From contig JBDVOJ010000095.1 in assembly GCA_039969155.1 (NCBI GenBank), positions 62,001 through 126,000 of the forward strand: a stretch of DNA of 64,000 bases. The letters run 5' to 3'. The DNA comes from GCA-002733465 sp039969155. Lineage in GTDB: Bacteria; Pseudomonadota; Gammaproteobacteria; Enterobacterales; Kangiellaceae. Position 1 is the first letter of the stretch; every line of letters starts with the position of its first letter. The notes under the pieces are model-generated. The model was not told the DNA's origin. It saw nothing but the letters and a program-made list of their open reading frames with translations, and made no database searches. Positions 18,858 to 27,108 of the stretch are shown piece after piece. Position numbers and translations under genes: made by a program.

Positions 18858-19807
18858 GGATCGCGTTAACTGGAGCTTCCGGGTTTGTTGGTAATCAACT
18901 TATGAGGAAATTAGAAGGTTTTGAGGTGAATGTTGTAGGACGCTCAAAACCTTCTAATTTAAGAGACGAATATTTTTTTAAAGGAGATTTCGCAAGTAAT
19001 TGCAACCTTTATGACGCTCTAAGATATGTCGACGTAGTCATCCATTGCGCTGCTAGAGTGCATTTGATGGTAGAAACCTCAACAGAACCATTAATTGCGT
19101 ACCGAAGAGTCAACACTGAAGGAACAATAAATTTCGCTAAACAGGCTGCAGTTGCGGGAGTAAAGCGGTTCATTTTTATAAGTACGATTAAAGTTAATGG
19201 AGAAGAAACTTCTCTTGATACTCCATTTACCGCAGCTGATAGGCGATTACCTCAAGACCCTTACGGAGTCTCAAAGTCGGAAGCTGAACAACAACTTTTA
19301 AATCTATCAAGTAAAACAGGTATGGAAGTAGTTATAATACGTCCACCACTTATTTATGGACCCGGAGTGCAAGCAAATTTTGCTTCTTTGATGAATCTTA
19401 TTTCTAGAGACATTCCATTGCCCTTTGCTTGTTTCAATATGAATAAACGGAGTATGGTGTCTATTTATAATTTGGTTGATCTCATTTTCAAATGTATCGA
19501 TCACCCAAAAGCAACGAATGAAGTATTTCTTGTTTCTGATGATGAAGATTTGTCAACTATTGAGATAATCAAAAGACTCTGCAAGGCCTGTGGAAAAAAC
19601 GCGTTTATGCTACCGGTACCTGTAGGGCTTTTTCAGTTTGCGGGATTAGTAACAGGAAAGAGCAGAGAGGTTAAACGATTAACAAATTCTCTTCATGTAG
19701 ATATCAGTAAAACCAAAGAATTGCTCGGTTGGATACCTCCAATGAGTGTTGATGAAGGCTTTAAAAGAACAGCTGACGCTTTTTTTGAAAGTAAGAGAGA
19801 AAAATGA
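18854..19807 (+). CDS. NAD-dependent epimerase/4-reductase of the WbpV/WreQ type
   Basis: Extended SDR, 317 residues, GTG start. LTGASGFVGNQLMRKL is the NAD loop, FISTIKVNGEE and YGVSKSEAEQQL give the catalytic Ser/Thr and Tyr-x3-Lys. The family includes WbpV-type reductases that turn the WbpM product into UDP-QuiNAc or UDP-FucNAc, as well as UDP-GlcNAc 4-epimerases. The neighbours, a PglC-type transferase and a WbpM homolog, resemble the set that makes and loads QuiNAc/FucNAc, so the 4-reductase reading is favoured. It overlaps both neighbours by 4 bases. Confidence 0.72.
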   Translation: MRIALTGASGFVGNQLMRKLEGFEVNVVGRSKPSNLRDEYFFKGDFASNCNLYDALRYVDVVIHCAARVHLMVETSTEPLIAYRRVNTEGTINFAKQAAVAGVKRFIFISTIKVNGEETSLDTPFTAADRRLPQDPYGVSKSEAEQQLLNLSSKTGMEVVIIRPPLIYGPGVQANFASLMNLISRDIPLPFACFNMNKRSMVSIYNLVDLIFKCIDHPKATNEVFLVSDDEDLSTIEIIKRLCKACGKNAFMLPVPVGLFQFAGLVTGKSREVKRLTNSLHVDISKTKELLGWIPPMSVDEGFKRTADAFFESKREK

Positions 19808-20358
19808 TTAGATTTTTAGATATAGTGCTGGCCTTTGTTGGTTTGATTTTAACATTTCCTATTTTGACCATAGTGCTAGTAATTGGATATTTTGACTCTG
19901 GCCACCCCATTTTTAGGCAAACTAGGGTTGGAAAAAACAAAAGGCCATTTGTTCTTATTAAATTTAGAACAATGAGTCTTGATACTAAGTCGGTGGCAAG
20001 CCATTTAGCAAATACATCTTCAATAACACCTCTTGGCTCTTTTTTACGAAGAACGAAGCTAGACGAACTACCTCAGTTGTGGAATGTGCTTAGAGGAAGT
20101 ATGAGTCTAGTGGGGCCGCGGCCTAATTTATTCAATCAAAAAGAATTGATTACCGCTCGGGATAGAAAAAATGTTTATGATGTAAAGCCTGGCATTACCG
20201 GCTTAGCGCAAATAAGTCAAATTGATATGTCTACTCCAGAATTATTGGCCGAAACTGATAATAAGATGATTCAGACTTTGACTATAAAGAGCTATTTTGG
20301 ATATTTAGTAAAAACCGTTTTAGGAAATGGTGGTGGGGATGCTATCAAAACAAAATGA
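19804..20358 (+). CDS. PglC-type phosphoglycosyl transferase (initiating sugar transferase)
   Basis: Loads a sugar-1-phosphate onto undecaprenyl phosphate to start a repeat unit. At 184 residues it is the short PglC/WreU form: one N-terminal hydrophobic segment (residues 3-30, likely re-entrant), then the globular core with IKFRTMS, the catalytic Asp-Glu in RRTKLDELPQLWNVLRGSMS and the VGPRP motif. The long WbaP/WcaJ form has four extra membrane helices, absent here. Coupled to the upstream reductase gene by overlap. The donor is probably the UDP-6-deoxy-HexNAc made by the flanking genes. Confidence 0.85.
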   Translation: MIRFLDIVLAFVGLILTFPILTIVLVIGYFDSGHPIFRQTRVGKNKRPFVLIKFRTMSLDTKSVASHLANTSSITPLGSFLRRTKLDELPQLWNVLRGSMSLVGPRPNLFNQKELITARDRKNVYDVKPGITGLAQISQIDMSTPELLAETDNKMIQTLTIKSYFGYLVKTVLGNGGGDAIKTK

Positions 20359-20604
20359 GGCGTCGGGTAATTCCCTTTATGTGTTAATTTTCAGAATAAC
20401 TCCAACAAATAGAAGTTTTGAATGTAAACAGCTGTAAACTTTTTTATTTAAACTGTTTTCAAATCAGTAATCTGCTTTCGGATCTCTCCGTAATAATATA
20501 AAATCCTGCAATATATAAAATCATGGACTAAAATTAGGTCATTCGTGTGATCTTATCTTTGTTAAGAGCGTTGTATAGTGCATATACAATACTAATAAGG
20601 AAAT

Positions 20605-22548
20605 GTGAATTTGGATAATAGAAACTCTATAGTTAGTTCATTCTTACAATCGCCAAGACCAGTAAAAAGGCTTATTTCTCTAGCCTTTGACTCAGCCATT
20701 ATTCTATGCAGCGCGATTCTAGCGCTAGATATATCACTTTCAAGCTATGATTTCACGTCACTAGAAAGCTATTCACATTACATTGTGACGGTAATTGTGA
20801 GCTTAATCATCTTTGCCAGAATTGGTTTTTACCGAGCAATTCTAAGATATATGGGGCTAAAAGCGGTATTTACCATCGCTTTTGGGGTTGCGTTATCAAC
20901 ATTGGCATTCACTGCAAGCTGCTTGTATTTTGACGCTGTTGTTAATAGTATTAGTGTTTTGTTGTATTGGTCGTTTTCATTAGTTGCCATTGGTGGAGCG
21001 CGTCTCCTCACAATTGCATATATTAGGTCAAAGTTAAGCAATACTCACAAAATTGTGGCTATTTATGGCGCTGGCGAGGCTGGACGTCAACTGGCTCGCG
21101 CGATTAGTCAAAGTGATCATTACAAGGTTGTGGCTTTTATAGATGACGATCCAGCTCTTTTTTCGACTGAAATCGATGGTGTTAAAGTGCACTCTCCAAT
21201 TTCTATCGAAGAATTGGTTAGACATAAGCAAGTATCTCAAATTCTTTTGGCTATGCCCTCAACAAGTCACGCACGCCGTTCTGAAGTACTTTCAAGACTT
21301 GAACCCTACCCCATTAAAGTTAAAACGATCGCTGGGATGGAGGATATAGTTAGTGGAAAAGTCCAAATCGAACAACTTAAAGATATAGACATAGAAGATT
21401 TATTAGGTCGAGATTCAATTGAGCCAAATCAAGAACTTTTACATTCTTGTATTACCGACAAAAATGTTCTAGTAACAGGTGCGGGTGGTTCGATTGGTTC
21501 AGAGCTCTGCCGACAAATCATAGAGCTAGCACCCAAGTCGATTATTCTTTATGAGTTATCAGAGTTTGCTCTCTATTCGATAGAGAAAAAACTAAGGAAA
21601 GTAGCTAAATCCAAACCATTAAGTTTAGAAATCGTTCCGCTGTTAGGGTCTGTTCAACATAAGAATAGAATGGTAAGAATTCTTCGGAAATACAAAGTTC
21701 AAACCGTTTATCATGCTGCTGCCTATAAACATGTACCAATTGTTGAACACAACGTTGTAGAAGGGATTAGAAATAATATATTTGGAACTTGGTATGCTGC
21801 GGAAGCGGCTGCGGAGGCTAAGGTAGAACGATTTGTTTTAATTTCTACCGATAAAGCGGTTAGGCCAACCAATATTATGGGGGCGTCAAAACGCTTTGCA
21901 GAGCTAGTATTGCAAGGACTAAGCTCGCGCGGTGATGATACTGTATTTACTATGGTTAGGTTCGGGAATGTTTTAGGCTCATCAGGCTCAGTGGTCCCTC
22001 TATTTAGAGAACAAATTAAAGCTGGAGGACCAGTAACAGTTACTCATAAGGATATTATTAGATACTTCATGACGATTCCCGAAGCTGCTCAATTGGTGAT
22101 ACAGGCCGGTGCGATGGGGAAAGGTGGTGATGTCTTTGTATTGGATATGGGTGAGCAAGTAAAGATATCCGAGTTAGCTGAAAGAATGGTTCACTTATTG
22201 GGGCTAACCGTAAAAGACAAGAAGAACCCGCAAGGTGACATAGAAATTAAATACTCAGGCCTAAGACCGGGAGAAAAACTCTATGAGGAGCTTCTTATAG
22301 GCGAAAATGTCGCTGGAACTAATCACCCTAAAATAATGACCGCAGATGAAGAGTTTTTGTCTTGGGCTGAGATGCAACGAGCACTAATTCTAATGAATGA
22401 ACTCTGTGAAGAAATGGATTGTGAAGGTATTGTTCAACTATTATTAAAAGTGCCAACTGGCTATAATCCTCAACATGAAGTTTGTGATTTGTTGTGGGAT
22501 GAAGATAAAGACAAGAATAATGTGGTAAGATTCAAAACGCTTGTTTAG
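20605..22548 (+). CDS. WbpM/CapD-type membrane UDP-GlcNAc 4,6-dehydratase
   Basis: 647 residues. The first 130 or so contain four membrane segments, then a CoA-binding-like Rossmann domain (IYGAGEAGRQLARAI) and from about residue 290 the catalytic SDR domain (VTGAGGSIGSELCRQI). The active site reads STDKAVRPTNIMGASKR, with Met in place of the usual Tyr of Tyr-x3-Lys, a known trait of WbpM-type retaining dehydratases. It makes UDP-4-keto-6-deoxy-GlcNAc. GTG start after an AAGG site; an ATG two bases upstream is out of frame and stops at once. It has its own 246-base upstream region and a clear terminator. Confidence 0.9.
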   Translation: MNLDNRNSIVSSFLQSPRPVKRLISLAFDSAIILCSAILALDISLSSYDFTSLESYSHYIVTVIVSLIIFARIGFYRAILRYMGLKAVFTIAFGVALSTLAFTASCLYFDAVVNSISVLLYWSFSLVAIGGARLLTIAYIRSKLSNTHKIVAIYGAGEAGRQLARAISQSDHYKVVAFIDDDPALFSTEIDGVKVHSPISIEELVRHKQVSQILLAMPSTSHARRSEVLSRLEPYPIKVKTIAGMEDIVSGKVQIEQLKDIDIEDLLGRDSIEPNQELLHSCITDKNVLVTGAGGSIGSELCRQIIELAPKSIILYELSEFALYSIEKKLRKVAKSKPLSLEIVPLLGSVQHKNRMVRILRKYKVQTVYHAAAYKHVPIVEHNVVEGIRNNIFGTWYAAEAAAEAKVERFVLISTDKAVRPTNIMGASKRFAELVLQGLSSRGDDTVFTMVRFGNVLGSSGSVVPLFREQIKAGGPVTVTHKDIIRYFMTIPEAAQLVIQAGAMGKGGDVFVLDMGEQVKISELAERMVHLLGLTVKDKKNPQGDIEIKYSGLRPGEKLYEELLIGENVAGTNHPKIMTADEEFLSWAEMQRALILMNELCEEMDCEGIVQLLLKVPTGYNPQHEVCDLLWDEDKDKNNVVRFKTLV

Positions 22549-22573
22549 TCATAATTAGTTTTATTTGGATTCG

Positions 22574-22598
22574 AAAAGCGCATTTATGCGCTTTTTTT
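22574..22598 (+). terminator. Rho-independent terminator after the WbpM-type gene
   Basis: Perfect 9-bp stem (22574-22582 with 22587-22595) with a TTTA loop, GC-rich at its apex, and a T tract to 22598. It ends only nine bases before the ATG of manC. Confidence 0.9.
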
Positions 22599-22606
22599 AA
22601 TTGTGG

Positions 22607-24079
22607 ATGAAGACATTGACTCATCAAAAAATTCTAACACCAATTATCTTAGCCGGCGGAACCGGCACTAGGCTATGGCCTCTTTCTAAGGTAAATAGCC
22701 CGAAGCAGTTTCAAAAGATAAATGGTGAACAATCTTTATTACAAGACACATTGAGTCGCGTTGATAATTTCGCATGTTCAAAAGCACTCATTATTTGCAA
22801 TAATCAACATCGTTTTGTCGTCGCAGAGCAATTGTCTAAAATGTCAGATGATGCTCAGTTAATAATCGAACCGGAAGGTCGAAATACATTAGCAGCCATT
22901 ACCGTTGGTTGTTTAGCCGCAATTGAACATCAAGATAACCCTTTAATCTTAGTTCTTCCTTCTGATCATTTAATTGAAGACATTGATAGTTTTACGACGT
23001 CACTGAGAAACGCTATTGAAAATATTGGTCCGAACCAAATAATTACATTTGGAATAAAACCAACTAGGCCTGAGACCGGGTTTGGTTACCTTAAAACAAA
23101 TGCTGGTAATGATATATCAGAAAAAAAGCGTAGTTCTGTTTCGGTAAGGTCGTTGATAAGTTTTAAAGAGAAACCTAACCTAGAGTCGGCTCAGAGATTC
23201 ATAAACTCAGAGAATATGTTTTGGAATAGTGGAATGTTTTTAGCGAACGCTAGTACTATAATTGATTTAGTGGGAACCTACCAAAAGGAAATTCTTACTT
23301 GTTGTATTCAAGCCTACAAAAGCTCAACCGCAGACCTTGATTTTACTCGATTAGAGCCTACAGCCTATTCAAATTGTCCATCGATATCTTTTGACTATGG
23401 AGTCATGGAACTATTATCTGCTGATAAAAATAAGGAGGTCGATCCCCTTGTGATTCCCTTAGATTGCGGTTGGGATGATTTAGGAACATGGGATGCAGTA
23501 GGTCGTGTTCAAACTAAAGATGCGAATCAGAACTCGATTTTGAGCGAAGCGGTTGTCAAAGACTCAGAAAATTGTTTGGTTAAGTCGGATAGTAAACTAG
23601 TCACCTTGATCGGTATGAAAAATACTATCGTAATCGATACCAAAAACGCACTTCTGGTTGCGAACATAGATAAGGCTCAAGAAGTTAAAGAGCTTGTCTG
23701 TGAGTTAGAAAGGTTAGGTAAACATAAAGCACTAGTTTCAAACATATTTTATCGACCTTGGGGGTATTACGAAATTCTTGTTTCTGCCGGAAATCATCAA
23801 GTTAAGAGAGTGGTTGTTCAGCCGGGTAAGAAAATTAGTTTACAAAAGCACTTCCAAAGAGCAGAGCATTGGGTGGTTGTTTCTGGAGTTGCGACAGTTA
23901 CTTGTGGCAACAAGGTGACTAAAATCACGAAGAATGAATCCACTTATATTCCCGTTGAAGAGTTACACCGATTGGAAAACAATGAGCAAGAATTGCTGGA
24001 ATTAATTGAAGTTCAAACGGGAAATTATTTTGGTGAGGATGATATCGAACGTTTTGATGATGAGTATGGAAGAGTCTGA
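22607..24079 (+). CDS. manC: Mannose-1-phosphate guanylyltransferase / mannose-6-phosphate isomerase
   Basis: Bifunctional enzyme for GDP-mannose. The N-terminal nucleotidyltransferase has LAGGTGTRLWPLSKVNSPKQF (GTGTRLWP core) and ISFKEKPNLESA; VLPSDH and GCGWDDLGTW-like residues follow. The C-terminal cupin isomerase has VQPGKKISLQKHFQRAEHW and IPVEELHRLEN. The ATG at 22607 gives 490 residues; a TTG at 22601 would add two. No ribosome site is visible because the upstream terminator fills that space. No phosphomannomutase gene is in the window. Confidence 0.92.
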   Translation: MKTLTHQKILTPIILAGGTGTRLWPLSKVNSPKQFQKINGEQSLLQDTLSRVDNFACSKALIICNNQHRFVVAEQLSKMSDDAQLIIEPEGRNTLAAITVGCLAAIEHQDNPLILVLPSDHLIEDIDSFTTSLRNAIENIGPNQIITFGIKPTRPETGFGYLKTNAGNDISEKKRSSVSVRSLISFKEKPNLESAQRFINSENMFWNSGMFLANASTIIDLVGTYQKEILTCCIQAYKSSTADLDFTRLEPTAYSNCPSISFDYGVMELLSADKNKEVDPLVIPLDCGWDDLGTWDAVGRVQTKDANQNSILSEAVVKDSENCLVKSDSKLVTLIGMKNTIVIDTKNALLVANIDKAQEVKELVCELERLGKHKALVSNIFYRPWGYYEILVSAGNHQVKRVVVQPGKKISLQKHFQRAEHWVVVSGVATVTCGNKVTKITKNESTYIPVEELHRLENNEQELLELIEVQTGNYFGEDDIERFDDEYGRV

Positions 24080-24085
24080 AAGGCT

Positions 24086-24125
24086 CGTTAGTTGCTAGTT
24101 GCTAGTTGCTAGTTGCTAGTAGCTA
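24086..24125 (+). repeat. Heptamer array GTTGCTA
   Basis: Four perfect GTTGCTA units (24091-24118) plus one variant GTAGCTA, beginning about ten bases after the manC stop. Complementary to the array at 24272. Confidence 0.92.
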
Positions 24126-24183
24126 GTTTCGAGGGAGAAGATAAAAAGCAAGCGGATAAAATTTGTTAAGGAAAGACTCATCA

Positions 24184-24218
24184 GTTACGGGTTACGGGTT
24201 ACGGGTTACGGGTTACGA
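24184..24218 (+). repeat. Heptamer array GTTACGG
   Basis: Four GTTACGG units and a final GTTACGA, midway between the convergent genes manC and the outer-membrane protein gene. Confidence 0.92.
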
Positions 24219-24271
24219 GAAAAGGCTAGTAGGAATAGTTGATTTAGGAAATCACTGATTGAAATCTGCAC

Positions 24272-24313
24272 TAGCAACTAGCAACTAGCAACTAGCAACT
24301 AGCAACTAGCAAC
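24272..24313 (-). repeat. Heptamer array, six units, inverted copy of the manC-side array
   Basis: Six perfect TAGCAAC units on the + strand, which read GTTGCTA on the - strand. It lies 26 bases beyond the stop codon of the minus-strand gene at 24340-24909, so it has the same orientation to that gene as the first array has to manC. Confidence 0.92.
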
Positions 24314-24315
24314 CG

Positions 24316-24337
24316 CTTCGACTCCGCTCAGCGAGCC
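24316..24337 (-). repeat. Dispersed TCGA-rich element
   Basis: Contains CTTCGACTCCGCTCAGCGAG. Related copies occur at 25053, 29412, 30961 and 33626. Confidence 0.6.
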
Positions 24338-24339
24338 AA

Positions 24340-24909
24340 TTAGAATTGATAATAAAATTTCAGACTTGTCTGAAATCCATCGACTATATCATCACCGGTT
24401 GGTGAGTCGTAAGCAAGATCCTGGTAGTATTTTGCATCAAGCATTAACCCCGATTTTTCACCAAAAAGATCGTAGCGATAATTCGCACCAAAGTAATACC
24501 CATTGGCTTTTTTTAACCAGTCAAATTGTGCGAAACCTGCATAGAGTTCATAAGCACTGTTGTCATTTATTTTAGACAAATAATCTGCGAATCTAAATCC
24601 AAGCACTCTACCTGAACCGGGTAATGCATCATCTCTCCCAGACGGTGTAGAAACTTCAAATACGGCTCCCCAGGAAGTTGTTGCAGTTGAAGTACGATAT
24701 GCAGCGACAGAAAAGTTCAAGGCGTCTGAGTCATCTTCAACTTGTGTTCCTCTCTTAGAATCAATATCGAGAGCATATTGTCCTAATCCTCCGGCCAACT
24801 CAAAAGTTGTTTCTGCGTAGGTTTCATTTGCCAGAAAACTACACGAACTGACAAGTAATAATAAAAATTTATACAAAATCTTAGACATATTATTCAAAAC
24901 GGATCTCAT
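24340..24909 (-). CDS. Outer-membrane beta-barrel protein, function unknown
   Basis: 189 residues with a hydrophobic signal segment (residues 8-32, ending near TYA-E). The rest alternates polar and hydrophobic residues in short strands rich in Gly, Tyr and Phe, and the protein ends with aromatic FKFYYQF-type residues, the usual BAM signal (last residue Phe). It is probably a small 8-strand barrel. ATG at 24909 has GGAG nine bases upstream; ATG at 24888 is a possible internal start. Nearest neighbour upstream is wzi, suggesting a capsule link, but no function can be given. Confidence 0.75.
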   Translation of the reverse strand: MRSVLNNMSKILYKFLLLLVSSCSFLANETYAETTFELAGGLGQYALDIDSKRGTQVEDDSDALNFSVAAYRTSTATTSWGAVFEVSTPSGRDDALPGSGRVLGFRFADYLSKINDNSAYELYAGFAQFDWLKKANGYYFGANYRYDLFGEKSGLMLDAKYYQDLAYDSPTGDDIVDGFQTSLKFYYQF

Positions 24910-24920
24910 TATTATTAACT

Positions 24921-24940
24921 CCCTCTCCAGCGGGAGAGGG
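24921..24940. repeat. GGGAGAGG palindromic element
   Basis: 8-bp inverted repeat CCCTCTCC/GGAGAGGG around an AGCG loop, followed by GGGGAGAGGGG. It resembles common extragenic palindromes and contains the ribosome site of the gene at 24909 on its - strand. Confidence 0.6.
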
Positions 24941-25000
24941 TTGGGGAGAGGGGAAACCTCTCAGTTATTTTTTACCTAATTAGCCAATTTATTAGGTTGT

Positions 25001-25017
25001 CGCGTACTGCGTACGCG
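25001..25017. repeat. Perfect CGCGTAC palindrome
   Basis: CGCGTAC (25001-25007), TGC, GTACGCG (25011-25017). A small perfect inverted repeat between the wzi stop and the outer-membrane protein start. Confidence 0.6.
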
Positions 25018-25052
25018 TTCTAGCAATGACAGCTTTATAGTAATTTAGGTTT

Positions 25053-25074
25053 CACTTCGACAGGCTCAGTGAGC
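25053..25074 (-). repeat. Dispersed TCGA-rich element
   Basis: CACTTCGACAGGCTCAGTGAG, 18 bases beyond the 3' end of wzi. Another copy of the element family seen at 24316. Confidence 0.6.
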
Positions 25075-25091
25075 TTGTTTTTTACTAGCAA

Positions 25092-26537
25092 CTAAAGTTC
25101 CCAACTCAACTTAACCTGACTAAACCGCTCACCAAAGTTATCTTCACCTATATAAGTTCCAATAGTTAGTATGTGTCCTTTCCAAGGAATGGAGTAATCT
25201 AAGTTCAATTCCCATGCATCTTGATAAATGACATTTGCCGTACTTTCTAGTTCACTAGTTTTTAACTCAGCCGATAAAACAGAATCATTTTCTAGCTGCC
25301 AAAAAGCTTCCAAGAAATGTGAGTTCCCCGGGGTCGCTGTATCAAAATCTCTTTGAGGTTGCATCGCCCAATGTCCTAGAACATTACCTTCGTTTACATA
25401 TCCTTCTGAATAAACGTTGTTGGAATACCAACCCGTTTGCCAATCTGAATATTCGTAATTAAAACTCAGCTTTTCGGAGAAAAAATACGGAAAGTATAGG
25501 CCTGCTGTTAGGGAGGTATTGCCCAACTGGTATGCCTTATTATTAGAAGTGTCTTCACCACCTAATTCTAGAGTAAATGAAAAGGGGATCTCACCATCAA
25601 AATTAATTTTGCTAGAGATTGCGGCAATTTGGTTTCCTGATTCTTCATCAACCGAAGCATCATTATCAGCTCCACGTGGGTCAAAAAATGCTCTTGCAAG
25701 TGTGCCAAAACTAACAGGGCGATCACCTCCTGCAAATTGAAATACTCTCGATGCGCCGATTGACCACCAATCCGTTGGTTGCACACTAAAATGTAGCCCT
25801 GCTACTAGAGGTTTGTCCTTGTCACTAAATTCACCTGGTCTAAACTGAACCAGTTGCCGTGAAGTTTGCGCTAGAAAAGCATTGTAATTCCATTGGATTC
25901 CAAATGTATCGAGTTGCCGATTGTTGCTAACGGAAACAGAAGGTAAGGTTTCTGCATGAGTGCTCAACAATTGTGCCGAACCTTGAAATGGGGAGAGCCA
26001 AATATCCTTATAGCCGATATCAATTTGAGCCCAATCCGTCCCCAATGCTATCAAGCTACCGGTCGGCTGAATTTGGCTATCTAAATGACTTTCTTTGTAA
26101 TGGGTCAAATCGCCACCAAAATACAGCCCTAACCAATCATCTGACTGCCATTGAGTTCGAAAGCTGATGTTTAGGTTAGAGTTTGTTGTCGCCCCGCGTT
26201 GATTGGCAACTGAATGATTATCTTGAGACGCTTTAATTGAAGTTGAGAATTGAGTCACTGAAACCGATTTAGTATAACGAGCTAACGAAGTCTTTAATCG
26301 AGAGTATAGTCTAGGGTGGCTATCCTTGATCTTTTCCATATTTTCAAAGATTGTGGCAAGACTATATGGCCGGGTAAGATTAGAAATTCCTGCAACTGTT
26401 GCTAATCGATTGACTTCGTTCTCGACTAAGGGAGAAGCATTAATCGGCAAATAGGGAGAAACACCCTTTGCGAAAGTATGAGTTGTGCAAGCAATTATTG
26501 CCAGTAGCAAAAATCCGTTTAGAAGCTTTTTAGTCAT
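25092..26537 (-). CDS. wzi: Capsule assembly Wzi family outer-membrane protein
   Basis: 481 residues with a signal peptide (residues 1-23, cleavage near TFA-K). Residues 30-100 form the helical N-terminal part (NEVNRLATVAGISNLTRP), then a beta-barrel with many alternating strands: IDIGYKDIWLSPFQGS, WWSIGASRVFQFAGG and DFDTATPGNSHFLEAFW. This matches the Wzi lectin, which anchors capsule chains to the outer membrane. The C-terminal residues (VKLSWEL) complete a strand. It is divergent from the GT4 gene at 27109 with 571 bases between. Confidence 0.85.
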   Translation of the reverse strand: MTKKLLNGFLLLAIIACTTHTFAKGVSPYLPINASPLVENEVNRLATVAGISNLTRPYSLATIFENMEKIKDSHPRLYSRLKTSLARYTKSVSVTQFSTSIKASQDNHSVANQRGATTNSNLNISFRTQWQSDDWLGLYFGGDLTHYKESHLDSQIQPTGSLIALGTDWAQIDIGYKDIWLSPFQGSAQLLSTHAETLPSVSVSNNRQLDTFGIQWNYNAFLAQTSRQLVQFRPGEFSDKDKPLVAGLHFSVQPTDWWSIGASRVFQFAGGDRPVSFGTLARAFFDPRGADNDASVDEESGNQIAAISSKINFDGEIPFSFTLELGGEDTSNNKAYQLGNTSLTAGLYFPYFFSEKLSFNYEYSDWQTGWYSNNVYSEGYVNEGNVLGHWAMQPQRDFDTATPGNSHFLEAFWQLENDSVLSAELKTSELESTANVIYQDAWELNLDYSIPWKGHILTIGTYIGEDNFGERFSQVKLSWEL

Positions 26538-27108
26538 TGTCGTTTTTTATCGTTGAATTCAAGACGAAGTATAGGGGGTTTGTTGTTGTCAAACAACAGC
26601 TTAAATGTAATAACGCGGTTAGAATTAATAACAAGTTTTGAGTTTATTGTTTTGGTTAATATTCTCTAAACCTGAGACTTGATTATGGAGACGAGGAGAA
26701 GGTCAAAAGCATTTCGCAGCGCTTTGCTCTCCTGCGCCTTACTTTTATGGAAAGATAAAAGTAAGCAAAAGCTTTTTTCGTTGAAACGAGCGCGATCTAA
26801 TCTATGTTAAGGGTTAGATGTTCAAATTGCGATCGAGCTTGTTGGTAGCCGCCATAGGGCGCAAAAGAACTTATCTCCATGGATGGACGGTATGCAATTT
26901 TTGCAGGAGCAAAAAATTGTCGCTGTGCTCAAACAGCTTTTCCTCCTATCCGATGGCTATGGGGAGGTCGTATTGCTCGTAGCCACTGGGCCGGTAGACA
27001 AGACAGCTATTCTCTGGCCAAGACTGCTGAGAAAGGGGAGTAATTAGTAGATAATTTGTATAAAATAGAGTTCATCATTATCAAGCACAACGATAAGACT
27101 GACTCATT
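26538..27108. other. Long intergenic region with degraded repeat-like sequence
   Basis: 571 bases without a credible gene. The first 100 or so, AT-rich, probably hold the wzi promoter. From about 26690 to 27010 base composition changes: a perfect 10-bp inverted repeat lies at 26739-26764, followed by stretches such as GTAGCCGCCATAGGGCGC and CCATGGATGGACGG that look like a decayed dispersed element. No frame in it encodes a recognisable protein. Confidence 0.5.
26739..26764. repeat. Perfect 10-bp inverted repeat
   Basis: TTACTTTTAT, six-base loop GGAAAG, ATAAAAGTAA. There is no T tract after it, so it is not an ordinary terminator. Part of the repeat-like intergenic stretch. Confidence 0.6.

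Noticed and set aside
1..22548. Recent mobile-element insertion bringing the glycan cluster
   Set aside because: The cluster is AT-rich, but no transposase, integrase, tRNA edge or terminal repeats are visible in the window, so only a general suspicion of transfer remains.
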